Positions 52,985-62,199 of a DNA stretch of 64,000 bases are shown here, piece after piece. Each line of letters starts with the position of its first letter. Position 1 is the stretch's first letter. Below the pieces are notes generated by a model that was not told where the DNA came from, made no database searches, and saw nothing but the letters and a program-made list of their open reading frames with translations. The stretch is from Kribbella jejuensis (GTDB taxonomy: Bacteria > Actinomycetota > Actinomycetes > Propionibacteriales > Kribbellaceae): the NCBI RefSeq assembly GCF_006715085.1, contig NZ_VFMM01000001.1, positions 992,001 to 1,056,000 on the forward strand, written 5' to 3'. Made by a program: the position numbers and the translations under genes.

Positions 52985-53929
52985 CTAGTTTCCGTTTCCG
53001 TTGCGTTTGCGTTCGGCGGCGCCGCGCCAGCCGAGAACCGGGAGGTCGAACTTCGCCACCAGCCGGTCGGTGAACGGCGCCTCGTGCGCCCGGGCCAGCC
53101 GGACCGGTGTCGCGGCCCGCCGGAGCGTGATCTCGGCGCCGGGCGGCACCTCGACCATCCGCCGGCCGTCGCACCACAGCACGCCGCGCCCGTTCCAGGT
53201 CGGGACCAGCTCGATCGACAGCCGCGACGTCGGCGCCACCACGATCGGCCGGGAGAACAACGCGTGCGCGCTCAGCGGCACGAGCAGGATCGCCTCGACC
53301 TCCGGCCAGACGATCGGACCGCCGGCCGAGAACGCGTACGCCGTACTGCCGGTCGGGGTCGCGACCACGACACCGTCGCAGCCCCAGCGCGACAGCGGGC
53401 GGTCGTCCACCTCGACGAGGATCTCGAGCATCTTCTCCCGGGCGGCCTTCTCGATGCTGGCCTCGTTGAGCGCCCAGGTCTCGAAGATCAGCTCGTCGTC
53501 GAGGCGTACGTCGACGGCCAGCGTCATCCGCTCCTCGACCGTGTAGGTCCGGTCGACCACGACCTGGACGATCCGCTCCAGGTCGTCCACCTCGGCCTCG
53601 GCCAGGAACCCGACGTGGCCCAGGTTCACCCCGAGCACCGGCGTACCGTGCGGACGGGCCAGCTCGGCGCCGCGCAGGATCGAGCCGTCGCCGCCGAGCA
53701 CCATGATCAGCTCGACGTCGCTGGCCGCCTTCTCCGGGTCGTCGACGATCTCCACCGGGTCGAGCTTGAGCTCCTCGGCCTCACCGCCGAGCAACCGGAC
53801 CTGCATCCCGGCGCCGGTCAGCAGCCGGTGTGCGTCGCGGGCGACCTCGACCGCCTGCTCCCGGCCGGTGTGCGTCACCAGCAGCACGCGCCGTGGCTCG
53901 TGCTCAGCCAACCCTGCCGCTCCCTTCAC
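52985..53929 (-). CDS. nadK: NAD kinase
   Basis: A 314-residue kinase with L-G-G-D-G-S (78-83), the N-E motif (A-L-N-E-A-S) and T-P-T-G-S-T-A-Y. It phosphorylates NAD to NADP. GTG 53929 is used. It lies between tlyA and recN, as in mycobacteria (ppnK). A basic N-terminus and a K-R-N-G-N-G-N tail are unstructured. Confidence 0.95.
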   Translation of the reverse strand: MKGAAGLAEHEPRRVLLVTHTGREQAVEVARDAHRLLTGAGMQVRLLGGEAEELKLDPVEIVDDPEKAASDVELIMVLGGDGSILRGAELARPHGTPVLGVNLGHVGFLAEAEVDDLERIVQVVVDRTYTVEERMTLAVDVRLDDELIFETWALNEASIEKAAREKMLEILVEVDDRPLSRWGCDGVVVATPTGSTAYAFSAGGPIVWPEVEAILLVPLSAHALFSRPIVVAPTSRLSIELVPTWNGRGVLWCDGRRMVEVPPGAEITLRRAATPVRLARAHEAPFTDRLVAKFDLPVLGWRGAAERKRNGNGN

Positions 53930-53953
53930 TCTTTTCCCACCCCACCGCCCCGG

Positions 53954-54775
53954 TCATTGCGGGCCACGCTCGATGGCCGACTGGAGCATCGTCTCATCGA
54001 GAGGCGGCGCTTCCCGACGTATCCACAGGAAGTATTCGACATTTCCTGACGGACCAGGCAACGGACTGGCAGCGACGCCCGCGATCCCCCATCCCAGTTC
54101 CTGCGCCTTCGCGGCAACGCCCCGGACCGCGTCGGCGCGCAGCTCGGGGTCGCGGACGACGCCGCCCTTGCCGAGGCGGTCCTTGCCGACCTCGAACTGC
54201 GGCTTCACCATCAGTACCAGTTCGCCGTCCGGCTTCACCACGCCGAGCAGCGCGGGCAGGACCAGCGTCAGGCTGATGAAGCTCAGATCGCTGACCACGA
54301 GATCGACCGGATCCCCGCCGATGTCGGCCAACGTCAGCGTGCGGACGTTGGTCCGGTCCATCACGGTGACGCGCTCGTCGGTCTGCAACGCCCACACGAG
54401 TTGCCCGTACCCGACGTCGACCGCGATCACGTGCGCGGCCTCGTTGCGCAGCAGTACGTCGGTGAACCCGCCGGTCGACGCACCGGCGTCGAGGGTACGG
54501 CGGCCCTTCACCTGCACGTCCGGGAACGCCTCGAGCGCGCCGATCAGCTTGTGCGCACCGCGGCTCGCGTACCCGGGGTCGTCGTGGTCGGACGTGTCGA
54601 CGACGATCGGGGCGTCCGCGGCCACGCCGGTCGCCGGTTTGCTCGCCACCGCCCCGGAGACCTTCACCTTGCCGGCCGCGATCAGCTCACTGGCGTGCTC
54701 CCGGGAGCGCGCCAGCTGACGCCGGACCAGCTCGGCGTCGAGTCGCGACCGCTTGACTGCCTTGGCCTTGGCCAC
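53954..54775 (-). CDS. tlyA: TlyA rRNA 2'-O-methyltransferase
   Basis: A 273-residue protein: an N-terminal S4 domain (about 7-66, R-L-D-A-E-L-V-R-R-Q-L-A-R-S-R) and an FtsJ-like methyltransferase with L-D-A-G-A-S-T-G-G-F-T and catalytic K-D-K-E positions (K-L, S-D-L-S-F, V-K-P-Q-F-E, N-V-E-Y-F). It methylates 16S and 23S rRNA cytidines, setting capreomycin sensitivity in mycobacteria. GTG 54775 lies ten bases after the acidic-protein stop. Confidence 0.94.
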   Translation of the reverse strand: MAKAKAVKRSRLDAELVRRQLARSREHASELIAAGKVKVSGAVASKPATGVAADAPIVVDTSDHDDPGYASRGAHKLIGALEAFPDVQVKGRRTLDAGASTGGFTDVLLRNEAAHVIAVDVGYGQLVWALQTDERVTVMDRTNVRTLTLADIGGDPVDLVVSDLSFISLTLVLPALLGVVKPDGELVLMVKPQFEVGKDRLGKGGVVRDPELRADAVRGVAAKAQELGWGIAGVAASPLPGPSGNVEYFLWIRREAPPLDETMLQSAIERGPQ

Positions 54776-54785
54776 TCTCGGCCGC

Positions 54786-55232
54786 TCAGCCCCGGTCGTT
54801 CTGCTCGGCGTCGGCCTCGACCAGCGCGGACTGCAGCCGCTCGTGCAGGTCGGCGTACACGTCGGCGTGCTCACTGACCGGCCGGTCACGCAAGTCGTCC
54901 AGCCGCGCCATCGTCTCCTCCACCAACGGATGACCACCCTCGGCGCTGTCGTCGCCGTACGCCGAGGATCCGGCGCCCAGCTCGTCCTGGGGAAGGTCCT
55001 CGGCCGGGTCTTCGGCGGAGCCGGCCTCGAAGGCGTGCTCGTGTTCCTGCCCGGGTGCCCGGGCGAACTCGGGCCCGAACTCGACCGCCGCGGGATCGAC
55101 ATGGTCCTGAGCACCGGGCTCGGTGTCGTAGTCCGGCTGCGCCTCGGTCTCCTCCGACCCGTACGGATCGAAGCCCGGCTCCACGTCGGGATCCACGTCC
55201 GGTGGGAACTGCTCGCCAGGATGCTCAGTCAT
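54786..55232 (-). CDS. Acidic conserved protein of unknown function
   Basis: A 148-residue protein. Residues 1-100 are acidic and disordered (rich in D, E, P, G); residues about 105-145 form an amphipathic helix pair (V-E-E-T-M-A-R-L-D-D-L and H-A-D-V-Y-A-D-L-H-E-R-L). ATG 55232 is one base after the stop of a strongly basic coiled-coil protein, so the two are coupled. Related small proteins precede tlyA in other actinobacteria. No function is assigned. Confidence 0.75.
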   Translation of the reverse strand: MTEHPGEQFPPDVDPDVEPGFDPYGSEETEAQPDYDTEPGAQDHVDPAAVEFGPEFARAPGQEHEHAFEAGSAEDPAEDLPQDELGAGSSAYGDDSAEGGHPLVEETMARLDDLRDRPVSEHADVYADLHERLQSALVEADAEQNDRG

Positions 55233-55233
55233 C

Positions 55234-55749
55234 TCAGGCCTTCTTCGCGATCTTCTTCGCGGGAGCCTTCTTGGCCGCCTTCTTCGCGACAGCCTTCTTG
55301 GCCGGCGCGGCCTTCTTGGCAACCGCCTTCTTCGCCGGTGGCGTCTGCTTGACCGGCAGGTCCTCGACCACGGTCGCCTCGACAACCGGGGCAGGTTCCC
55401 GTACCGACTCCTGCGCTGACTCCCGGGCGGCCGCGGCGGCGTGTGCCTCGGCCAGCTCGGTCTCCAGCGCTTTCACCCGGCGGGTGAGCGCGGCAACCTC
55501 CTCGGAGCGGACGAACCCGAGCCGCGCGACCGCGCCCTCGACCTCGTTCGCCACGATCGCCTGCAGCAGCTGACGGTTGCTCTTGCTGGTGGCAACGATC
55601 TCGTCGGCCAGGTCACTCACCCTGGTCGTCAGCGAGTCCGCCCCGGTCTGCTGCAACAGCGCCTTCGCAGCGGACTGGGCCTTCTGCTTGGTGACCTCGG
55701 TCAGCCCGTTCGCCAGCTGTACGTATCCGCGCAGCGCGTCCATCACCAT
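55234..55749 (-). CDS. Basic coiled-coil protein with (A/P)KKA tail, phasin/histone-like
   Basis: A 171-residue protein: a helical N-terminal half with phasin-like character (A-L-R-G-Y-V-Q-L-A-N-G-L-T), a coiled coil near residues 78-105, and a lysine/alanine/proline tail (about residues 135-171) resembling histone H1 or HU-like tails. It may bind DNA or granules. AGGAGG precedes ATG 55749. It is translated immediately before the acidic protein, a possible charge partner. Confidence 0.75.
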   Translation of the reverse strand: MVMDALRGYVQLANGLTEVTKQKAQSAAKALLQQTGADSLTTRVSDLADEIVATSKSNRQLLQAIVANEVEGAVARLGFVRSEEVAALTRRVKALETELAEAHAAAAARESAQESVREPAPVVEATVVEDLPVKQTPPAKKAVAKKAAPAKKAVAKKAAKKAPAKKIAKKA

Positions 55750-55814
55750 GACTGCCTCCTAGCGTCGTCCCAGCAACGGTATCGCCTCGGCGCCGCAATA
55801 CCAGGCAGACCTCC

Positions 55815-56921
55815 CTACTTGTCGAGGCCGATCCGGTGCAGCGCGGCATCCAGCGCGATCGAATCCGCTGTCGGCGCAGGCTTCGGCCGGGGCCGCCGGG
55901 CCCGGGTGGTCGCCTTGACGGGCTTCACCGGCTCGGCGGGCGCGTCGACCGCGGTCCAGACCGCGGACAGGATCGCGCGCAGACCGTCGTACGGCGCTCC
56001 CTCGCCCTTGACCGTCACCGCGTTGTCGACGACCTCGGCGGTCCAGCCCTCGCACGTGTGCTTGCTGCCGTCCACGGTCACGCCCGGCTGCTTCTCGGCG
56101 AGCGCACTGAGATCTGCCGCGATGTACGTCGGGCGCCGGTTCTTCGGCGCCCGCGCCAGGTCGTACGCGTCGTGGACCCCGGTCGCCACCCACAGACTCG
56201 CGATACCGACCGCGTTCGCACCCTCGATGTCGGAGTCCAGCCGGTCCCCGATCATCAACGGGCGCTTGGCTTTCAGGCGTTCGATGCTCGTCTCCAGCAG
56301 CGGCGGCTCGGGCTTTCCGGCGACCACCGGATCGACCTCGACCGCGGCGCGGACCGCCTGGACCAGCGTGCCGTTCCCGGGCGCCTTGCCCGCCGCGGTC
56401 GGGATCGTCTCGTCCATGTTGGTCGCGAACCACTTCGCGCCCTCGTTGATCGCGTGCGCGCCGTCGGCGAGCATCACCCAGTTCACGTCCGGGTCGAAGC
56501 CCTGCGCGACCGCGACCGGGTGCGCGTCACTCGACCGGACCGGGGTCAGCCCGTACTCCTCAAGCGCGACATGCAGCCCCTCGCCACCGACCACGAGCAC
56601 CGGCGAACCCTTGGGGAACTCGTTCGCGATCAGCTTCGCGGCGGCCTGCGCGGACGTCACCACGTCGTCGGCGATCACGTCCAGCCCGAACGACGCGAGG
56701 TGCTCGGCAACCACCCGGGCCGGCCGGCTCGCGTTGTTCGTGATGTACCCGATCCGCATGCCTTCCTTGGCGGCCTTGCGCAGGTTCTCGGGCGCGTCCG
56801 GCACCGGATCGGGCCCGACGTACACGACGCCGTCGAGGTCCAGCAGCGCTACGTCGTACCGGCTCGCGAGCGCTTCGTCACACGCGGACAGCGGTTCTGG
56901 AGCGGTTCGTTCCTTGCTCAT
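55815..56921 (-). CDS. HAD-IIA family phosphatase
   Basis: A 368-residue phosphatase: nucleophile D28-x-D30 in L-L-D-L-D-G-V, T-N-N-A-S, and M-I-G-D-R-L-D-S-D-I. This is the NagD/PLP-phosphatase-like group (Rv1692 type, reported as a glycerol phosphate phosphatase). A C-terminal extension of about 90 residues is basic and less conserved. ATG 56921 is 24 bp from the divergent DUF1015 gene. Confidence 0.88.
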   Translation of the reverse strand: MSKERTAPEPLSACDEALASRYDVALLDLDGVVYVGPDPVPDAPENLRKAAKEGMRIGYITNNASRPARVVAEHLASFGLDVIADDVVTSAQAAAKLIANEFPKGSPVLVVGGEGLHVALEEYGLTPVRSSDAHPVAVAQGFDPDVNWVMLADGAHAINEGAKWFATNMDETIPTAAGKAPGNGTLVQAVRAAVEVDPVVAGKPEPPLLETSIERLKAKRPLMIGDRLDSDIEGANAVGIASLWVATGVHDAYDLARAPKNRRPTYIAADLSALAEKQPGVTVDGSKHTCEGWTAEVVDNAVTVKGEGAPYDGLRAILSAVWTAVDAPAEPVKPVKATTRARRPRPKPAPTADSIALDAALHRIGLDK

Positions 56922-56945
56922 GAATCACCCCGTACGATTCCGCGC

Positions 56946-58091
56946 ATGCCGGATGCGGTACTGAGACTCGATCCCCTGCGCGCGTGGCGGTTCGTCGCGG
57001 GCAAGGTGAGTGCGCTGGGGGCCGTCACGTCACCGCCGTACGACGTACTGGAACCCGCCATCGTCCGGCGGCTGACTGACTCTGATCTGCACAACATGGT
57101 GAGGCTCATCCTTCCACGCGATCCGGAGCTCGGACCGGGGCGGTACGACGAACCCGCGCACCGGCTCGCCGGGTGGCAGCGCGACGGCGTGGTGATACAG
57201 GACGAGCGACCCGCGCTGTACGTGTACGAGCAGCGCCTGGGCGGCGCCGTACTGTGCGGCCTGATCGGCTTGCTGCGGCTGGATCCGACCCGTCGCGTCG
57301 TACTTCCGCACGAGAACGTGATGCCGCACTGGGTCGACGACCGGCTGCGGCTGATGGAGGCGACCGACGCGGATCTCGAGCCCATCCTGCTCGCGTACTC
57401 CGGAGGTGGTGCGGCCAGTGACGCCGTGGACGCGGCACGGGATGGGGAGCCTTGGCTCGAGGCCGAGACAGATCACGGGGCTGAGCACCGGATCTGGCGC
57501 ATCGAGGACCCAGCTCTGATCGCAGAGATCTCGGAGGAGCTGTCCAAGCACGAAGCGCTGATCGCGGACGGACACCACCGATACGCGGCGTACCTGGAAC
57601 GTCAGCTGCGGGAGCCGTACCGGCCGGGCGCGGCGGTGGGTCTGGCGATGCTCGTGGACTACGTACGGCATCCGCTGACGTTGGATCCGATCCACCGGGT
57701 CATACCGGGTCTCGACCTGGATACCGTGCGGCTGCGGACACCTGGTGACTGGCAGATGCAACCTGGACGCGTGGAGGGCGACCCGAACCGCATCTCGGTG
57801 ACGGACGGCTCGAGCTGGTTGACGCTGCACAGTGCGTCCGACGCACCTACGGTGACGCTGCTGCACGAGGTGTTGCTGCCGGCGTGGGGGGTCGCTGAGG
57901 ACAACCTGGGCTTTCACCACACGCTTGCTGATGCGCTGGCACTGGCTGACGCCCGGCAGGTCGCCGTTGAACTGACCGCGCCCACCATGGACCAGGTACT
58001 ACGTTCCGCGGCACAGGGCGTCGTACTGCCGCAGAAGGCCACGTCGTTCGGGCCGAAGCCGCGGGTAGGGCTGCTGTTCCGGATGCTCTGA
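56946..58091 (+). CDS. DUF1015 family protein
   Basis: A 381-residue protein of the DUF1015 (PF06245) family: T-S-P-P-Y-D-V near the N-terminus, E-N-V-M-P, and the conserved I-A-D-G-H-H-R-Y. The His-rich motif suggests an enzyme; the family includes SerK-like serine kinases. It starts 24 bp from the divergent HAD gene and ends three bases before the convergent CHAD gene stop. Confidence 0.85.
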   Translation: MPDAVLRLDPLRAWRFVAGKVSALGAVTSPPYDVLEPAIVRRLTDSDLHNMVRLILPRDPELGPGRYDEPAHRLAGWQRDGVVIQDERPALYVYEQRLGGAVLCGLIGLLRLDPTRRVVLPHENVMPHWVDDRLRLMEATDADLEPILLAYSGGGAASDAVDAARDGEPWLEAETDHGAEHRIWRIEDPALIAEISEELSKHEALIADGHHRYAAYLERQLREPYRPGAAVGLAMLVDYVRHPLTLDPIHRVIPGLDLDTVRLRTPGDWQMQPGRVEGDPNRISVTDGSSWLTLHSASDAPTVTLLHEVLLPAWGVAEDNLGFHHTLADALALADARQVAVELTAPTMDQVLRSAAQGVVLPQKATSFGPKPRVGLLFRML

Positions 58092-58094
58092 GGG

Positions 58095-58940
58095 TCAGGG
58101 CCGGTGGTACAAGCTGAGGAACTGCTCGCGCAGGGGCTTGCGAGCCGCCCTGTGGCGCTCTGTGAGGCGCCCGAGGGTGAACGAGAGCTCTGGGTCGTCC
58201 TGAGCCGCCGCGTCGTCAGCCATGGCTGTCAGCGCGTCTGCCGCGGCGCAGTGGTCCTGGTGCTGTCCCAGGAGCTCCTGGTAGGTCGCTGCGTGGGCTG
58301 CTGTGGCTTTGGCTTCGTCGCCTAGCACGGCGGCGCTGGTGTCGGCGGCGTACCGGACGCGCTTCGCCAGGAGACGTACCTCGTGCCAGTCGTCGTCCGG
58401 GGACCACGGCTTGAGCTTGTCGGCTTCCTGATTGAACTTCTCGGTGGCTGCGTGAAGGAGCTTGGGCAGGACCTCGCTGCAGGGCTTGTCCGCGCTCGGC
58501 TTGAGGTCGGGGGCTGCGGCGATGGCTTCCAGGGTGTTGAGCAGGTCTCTGGTGGAATCGCCTAGTACGACCTCGGTCGCGCGGGCGGCTGCGCGGTCCA
58601 GGCCGAGGGTGAGGGCGGTGAGGATCGTGTCGACGTGCTCCTCGTTGTCCTCGCTCGTGGTGTTCTCGCGGACGAGCGCGGCGATCACCTCGAGGTCACG
58701 GGCCTCACCACAGGCGTCAGCCAGAGCCGCCAGGTCGGCGCGCAGCCCGGTAGCCCAGTCGCCGGCCAGCAGCTTGCGAAACAACTTCAAGTCACTCCGC
58801 AACCGCCGGCACGACACCCGCACCTGATGGATGGCGTCATCCTCCCCACCCGCCACCATCCCCACCGACATCTCCAACCGCCGCGCCCCCTTCAAAAGCG
58901 CAGCCGCCACCAACTCCCCAACCACCAACCCCCCACCCAC
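58095..58940 (-). CDS. CHAD domain-containing protein
   Basis: A 281-residue all-helical protein with the CHAD (PF05235) histidine/basic pattern: H-Q-V-R-V-S-C-R-R-L-R-S and later E-V-R-L-L-A-K-R-V-R-Y-A-A. CHAD domains bind polyphosphate granules. ATG 58940 starts five bases after the stop of the Arg/Gly-rich TPR gene. No CYTH partner is encoded adjacent. Confidence 0.87.
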   Translation of the reverse strand: MGGGLVVGELVAAALLKGARRLEMSVGMVAGGEDDAIHQVRVSCRRLRSDLKLFRKLLAGDWATGLRADLAALADACGEARDLEVIAALVRENTTSEDNEEHVDTILTALTLGLDRAAARATEVVLGDSTRDLLNTLEAIAAAPDLKPSADKPCSEVLPKLLHAATEKFNQEADKLKPWSPDDDWHEVRLLAKRVRYAADTSAAVLGDEAKATAAHAATYQELLGQHQDHCAAADALTAMADDAAAQDDPELSFTLGRLTERHRAARKPLREQFLSLYHRP

Positions 58941-58945
58941 AACCC

Positions 58946-61516
58946 CTACTCCCCGCCGCCCTTAACCCCCGCACCGCCGCCGGCCTCATCGCCGCTGTTC
59001 GCCTCCGCGTCGTCCCGCTCCGCTACCGCAGACCCAGCCGCTACGTCAGAGTCAGCGTCGTCGGCGTCCTCATCTCCAGCGACCAGCTCAGCCTCCGCCG
59101 CACCCGCAACGTCCACGCCGTCAGCGTCATCCGCCGCGTCGACCACGTCGACCTCGTCCACGTCGACCTCGTCCACGTCGACCTCGTCCACGTCGACCTC
59201 GTCCACGTCGACCTCGTCCACGTCGACCTCGTCCGTGCCGCCGTCCGCCTCGTCGGCGTCCTCGTCCTCGTCAGCGTCGGCTTCGTCGGCGTACTCGTCT
59301 TCGAAGTACTCGTCGTTCACGACCGTGTCGTCTTCGTCGAGGTCGGTGAACTCGAGCCCCTCGAGCTGCGCGGCCCGCTCGGCGGCACCCGTCGTACCGT
59401 CCCCGTCGACACCAGCCGCCCGGTGGAACCACACCAGTGCGTCATCCGTACGACCAACAGCCTCCAGCGCGTCGGCGTACGCGTACCGCAACCGCGGCAA
59501 CCAGTCCGCCTTCGTACGCTTCGTCAGCTCCGGTACGTCGAGCATCTGCACCGCCGCCGCGTTCTGCCCCATGTCCCGCCGCGCGCCGGCCGCCACGATC
59601 AGCAGCTCGATCTGCGTCGGCTCGGACAGGTCGTGCACGTGCTTGTCCTTGGTCAGCGCCAGCGCCTTGTCCGGCCGCCCGAGCGCCCGCTCGCAGTCGG
59701 CCATCATCGCGAGCACCTCGTGGTTCCCGGTCATCCGCCGTACCGCACGAAACTCGGTGAGCGCCTCGTCGTAGTGCTCAGCCAGGTACGCCGTGATGGC
59801 AACCGCCTCACGCACCCCACCAAGCCGCGCCGCCAGGCGCCGCGCCACACGCGCGTGCTGGTACGCCAGCTCCGGATCGTCATCGAGGAACCGCCCCGAC
59901 GCCACCAGGTGCTGCGCCACCAGATCGGCCAACGACCGTGGCAACGACCGAAGCTCGGCCTTCACCCCACGATCGAGCTCGGCCCCGGTAATCCCTTCCG
60001 GAATCTTCGGGTCATCGCGCCGAGGCCCAACCTTCTCCTCACGCTCCTCCCGCCGGAACCCACCCCGCCGATCATCCCGCCCCCGAGAATCCCGCTCATC
60101 CCGCCGAAAACCCCCACGCTCCCCGCGCCCAGCCCCACCAGCCCGAGCCGGCCCCCGCCCCCGCGAGTCCCCACCACGCTCATCCCGCCGAAACCCACCC
60201 CGACTGTCCGCACGCTCATCCCGCCCATACCCACCACGGCTGTCCGAACCACGGCTGTCCGCACGCTGGCCACCGCCGTACGCACCCCGCTCGTCCCCAC
60301 CACGGTCGTCACGCCGGTATCCACCCCGCTCATCCCGCCGGAACCCGCCGCGCGAGTCTCCCCCACGCTCATCCCGCCGGAACCCACCGCCGTCACCACC
60401 GCGCTCAGACCGGAACCCACCACGATCCTCGCCGCCACGCCCGCCGCGCGACTCGCCACCACGGCCGTCCGCACGCTCATCACGCCCGTACCCGCGACTG
60501 TCCCCGCGCTCGTCGCGCCCGTACCCACCGCGACTGTCCCCGCGCTGGTCACGCCCGTACCCACCGCGACTGTCTCCGCGCTGGTCACGCCCGTACCCGC
60601 CACGGCTGTCTCGGCGCTCGTCACGCCCGTACTCACCACGGTCCGCACGCTGGCCGGCGCCGTACCCCCCGCGCTCGTCACCACCGCGCTCGTCGCGCCG
60701 GTATCCACCGCGCTCGTCACGTCCGCCACGGTCGTCCCGCCGCGAACCGGCTACCCCACGGCCCGCACCAGCCCCGCGCCCAGCGCCACGCTCATCGCGA
60801 CGGTACCCGCCGCGGTCCTCGCGCCCGTCACCGGCCATCTGCCCACCGAACGGCTCCCGCCGCGCCTTGTCATCCCCCCGAGACCCGGCAAACCCACGCC
60901 GATTCTCCGACGAACCATCCCCGTACGACGAACCACCGGAACGCCCAGCCCCACCGGACCGCCCGCCGGCAAACCCACCGCGCCCCGCAGGCGCCCCACC
61001 AGAACGCGGACCAGACCCCCCACGCGCCCCGCCGGTACCAGTCCTTGCCCCGCCAGAGCCAGCCCGAGCTCCACCGGCCCCGGACCACCCGGAACCGGAT
61101 ACACCGCGCCCAGACCCACCCGAACGCCCACCGCCCGATCCCGACCAACCAGAGCCCGAACCACCACGCGCCGAGTCACCGCCCGAACCACCGGCCCCGG
61201 ACCACCCGGCCCCAGACCGCCCGCCCCCGGCACCAGCCCCAGACCGAGGACCGCCCGACCGAGGAGCCCCGGACCGTCCCGCTCCCGAACCGCCCGATCC
61301 ACCCGAACCAGAGCCACTCGAACCCGAGCCAGACCGCCCCGAACCACCGAAGCCAGACCGCCCAGCCCCGGAGCCACCAGAACCGGACCGACCGGAACCC
61401 GAGCGATTGCCGGAGTCGGAGCGTCCACCCCCAGAACGGCCGGACCGGCCGGAACCCCCGGAGGAACCGCGACGGTCCCCTGAACCGGAGCGAGGATTGC
61501 GAGGTGGCGTCGCCAC
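58946..61516 (-). CDS. Giant Arg/Gly-rich, TPR-like protein with acidic tail
   Basis: An 856-residue three-part protein. Residues 1-496 are almost pure S/G/R then R-D-E-R-G-G-Y-type repeats, an RGG-like disordered region. Residues about 497-725 are helical and TPR-like (A-E-L-R-S-L-P-R-S-L-A, A-L-E-A-V-G-R-T-D-D-A). Residues 726-856 are strongly acidic with six D-E-V-D-V units. GTG 61516 is chosen because AGGAG lies six bases upstream; the frame extends 13 codons further. RGG regions bind RNA and drive condensation in other proteins; no function is established here. Confidence 0.8.
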   Translation of the reverse strand: MATPPRNPRSGSGDRRGSSGGSGRSGRSGGGRSDSGNRSGSGRSGSGGSGAGRSGFGGSGRSGSGSSGSGSGGSGGSGAGRSGAPRSGGPRSGAGAGGGRSGAGWSGAGGSGGDSARGGSGSGWSGSGGGRSGGSGRGVSGSGWSGAGGARAGSGGARTGTGGARGGSGPRSGGAPAGRGGFAGGRSGGAGRSGGSSYGDGSSENRRGFAGSRGDDKARREPFGGQMAGDGREDRGGYRRDERGAGRGAGAGRGVAGSRRDDRGGRDERGGYRRDERGGDERGGYGAGQRADRGEYGRDERRDSRGGYGRDQRGDSRGGYGRDQRGDSRGGYGRDERGDSRGYGRDERADGRGGESRGGRGGEDRGGFRSERGGDGGGFRRDERGGDSRGGFRRDERGGYRRDDRGGDERGAYGGGQRADSRGSDSRGGYGRDERADSRGGFRRDERGGDSRGRGPARAGGAGRGERGGFRRDERDSRGRDDRRGGFRREEREEKVGPRRDDPKIPEGITGAELDRGVKAELRSLPRSLADLVAQHLVASGRFLDDDPELAYQHARVARRLAARLGGVREAVAITAYLAEHYDEALTEFRAVRRMTGNHEVLAMMADCERALGRPDKALALTKDKHVHDLSEPTQIELLIVAAGARRDMGQNAAAVQMLDVPELTKRTKADWLPRLRYAYADALEAVGRTDDALVWFHRAAGVDGDGTTGAAERAAQLEGLEFTDLDEDDTVVNDEYFEDEYADEADADEDEDADEADGGTDEVDVDEVDVDEVDVDEVDVDEVDVDEVDVVDAADDADGVDVAGAAEAELVAGDEDADDADSDVAAGSAVAERDDAEANSGDEAGGGAGVKGGGE
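59144..59233. repeat. 15-bp tandem repeat encoding six D-E-V-D-V units
   Basis: Six tandem 15-bp units within the acidic tail of the Arg/Gly-rich gene (residues 762-791). The unit is in frame, so slippage changes length only. Confidence 0.9.
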
Positions 61517-62199
61517 GATGACTCCTAACAATGCTGAAGAACTGTAATCGGACAAACGTTACCGTCCATCCCAACAATCCACCGCATCGCCCACTTCCCA
61601 CCAACCCCCACCCGAACCTCCCACAGCAACCCAACCCCACCGCGACGCACGGGTGGCCGAGGCGCTGGGCCGGTCGGTGTCAGTTAAGTGGTTTCGCGCG
61701 GGGGTCAGCTGAGTCGTCCGGCGCACCAGGGCAGTGGGCATGCGAGACGGACTGAGACTGGCCCTGGCGAGTGGACGCGTTGAGCTGGTCAGCGTGAGTT
61801 GAGTGGTTCCGCGCCGGGCCGGGGTTCTGTTGTCGCGGCGTGCGGCAGGCGGTAGCGCGTCCGGCGGACAAGAACCGATCGCGAAGATCGGCGACCAGGA
61901 GCCGCGTTCCGCGCGGGCCGGCCCTGCGAACAAGCTGAGGACTGCGATGTACTGGCCGCCGAGGCGGTCACCCGAAGCAGCGGAGCAACGCTGTGGGTCG
62001 GGGTCGGTTGTTGGCGCCAGGCGGGTCCGGGCGAAGGAGCGGGACGCCCGGACCCGCGTAGTGCCCTGTGCTGGGATGCCGGCTGCTGAGAGCGGGCTGC
62101 TGAGGCGCCGGAGCGGTTCACGGCGCCGGGTCGAGCAAGCTGGGCGAAGGAACGGCCAAGATACTGGGTAGTGGCCGGTGCGGGAACTACGAGATCGGA
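61517..62199. other. Gene-free interval beside the Arg/Gly-rich gene
   Basis: No credible gene is seen on either strand. It holds short related motifs (AGTTgAGTGGTTcCGCGCcGGG at 61797-61818 and a 3-mismatch copy at 61682-61703, with a weaker third near 61705) and, at its right end, frame-consistent codons leading into the hydrolase remnant. Confidence 0.6.
61682..61818. repeat. Dispersed 22-bp repeat pair
   Basis: Two 22-bp copies (61682-61703, 61797-61818) differ at three positions and are 115 bp apart. Function is unknown. Confidence 0.6.

Noticed and set aside
58635..59774. + strand ORF of 379 residues, serine-rich
   Set aside because: Antisense shadow of the acidic tail repeats and the CHAD gene; no domain or ribosome site.
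59423..61547. + strand ORFs of 584-686 residues opposite the Arg/Gly-rich gene
   Set aside because: Proline-rich mirror of the repeat codons; the minus strand has a ribosome site, a structured TPR-like core and an acidic tail typical of real protein.
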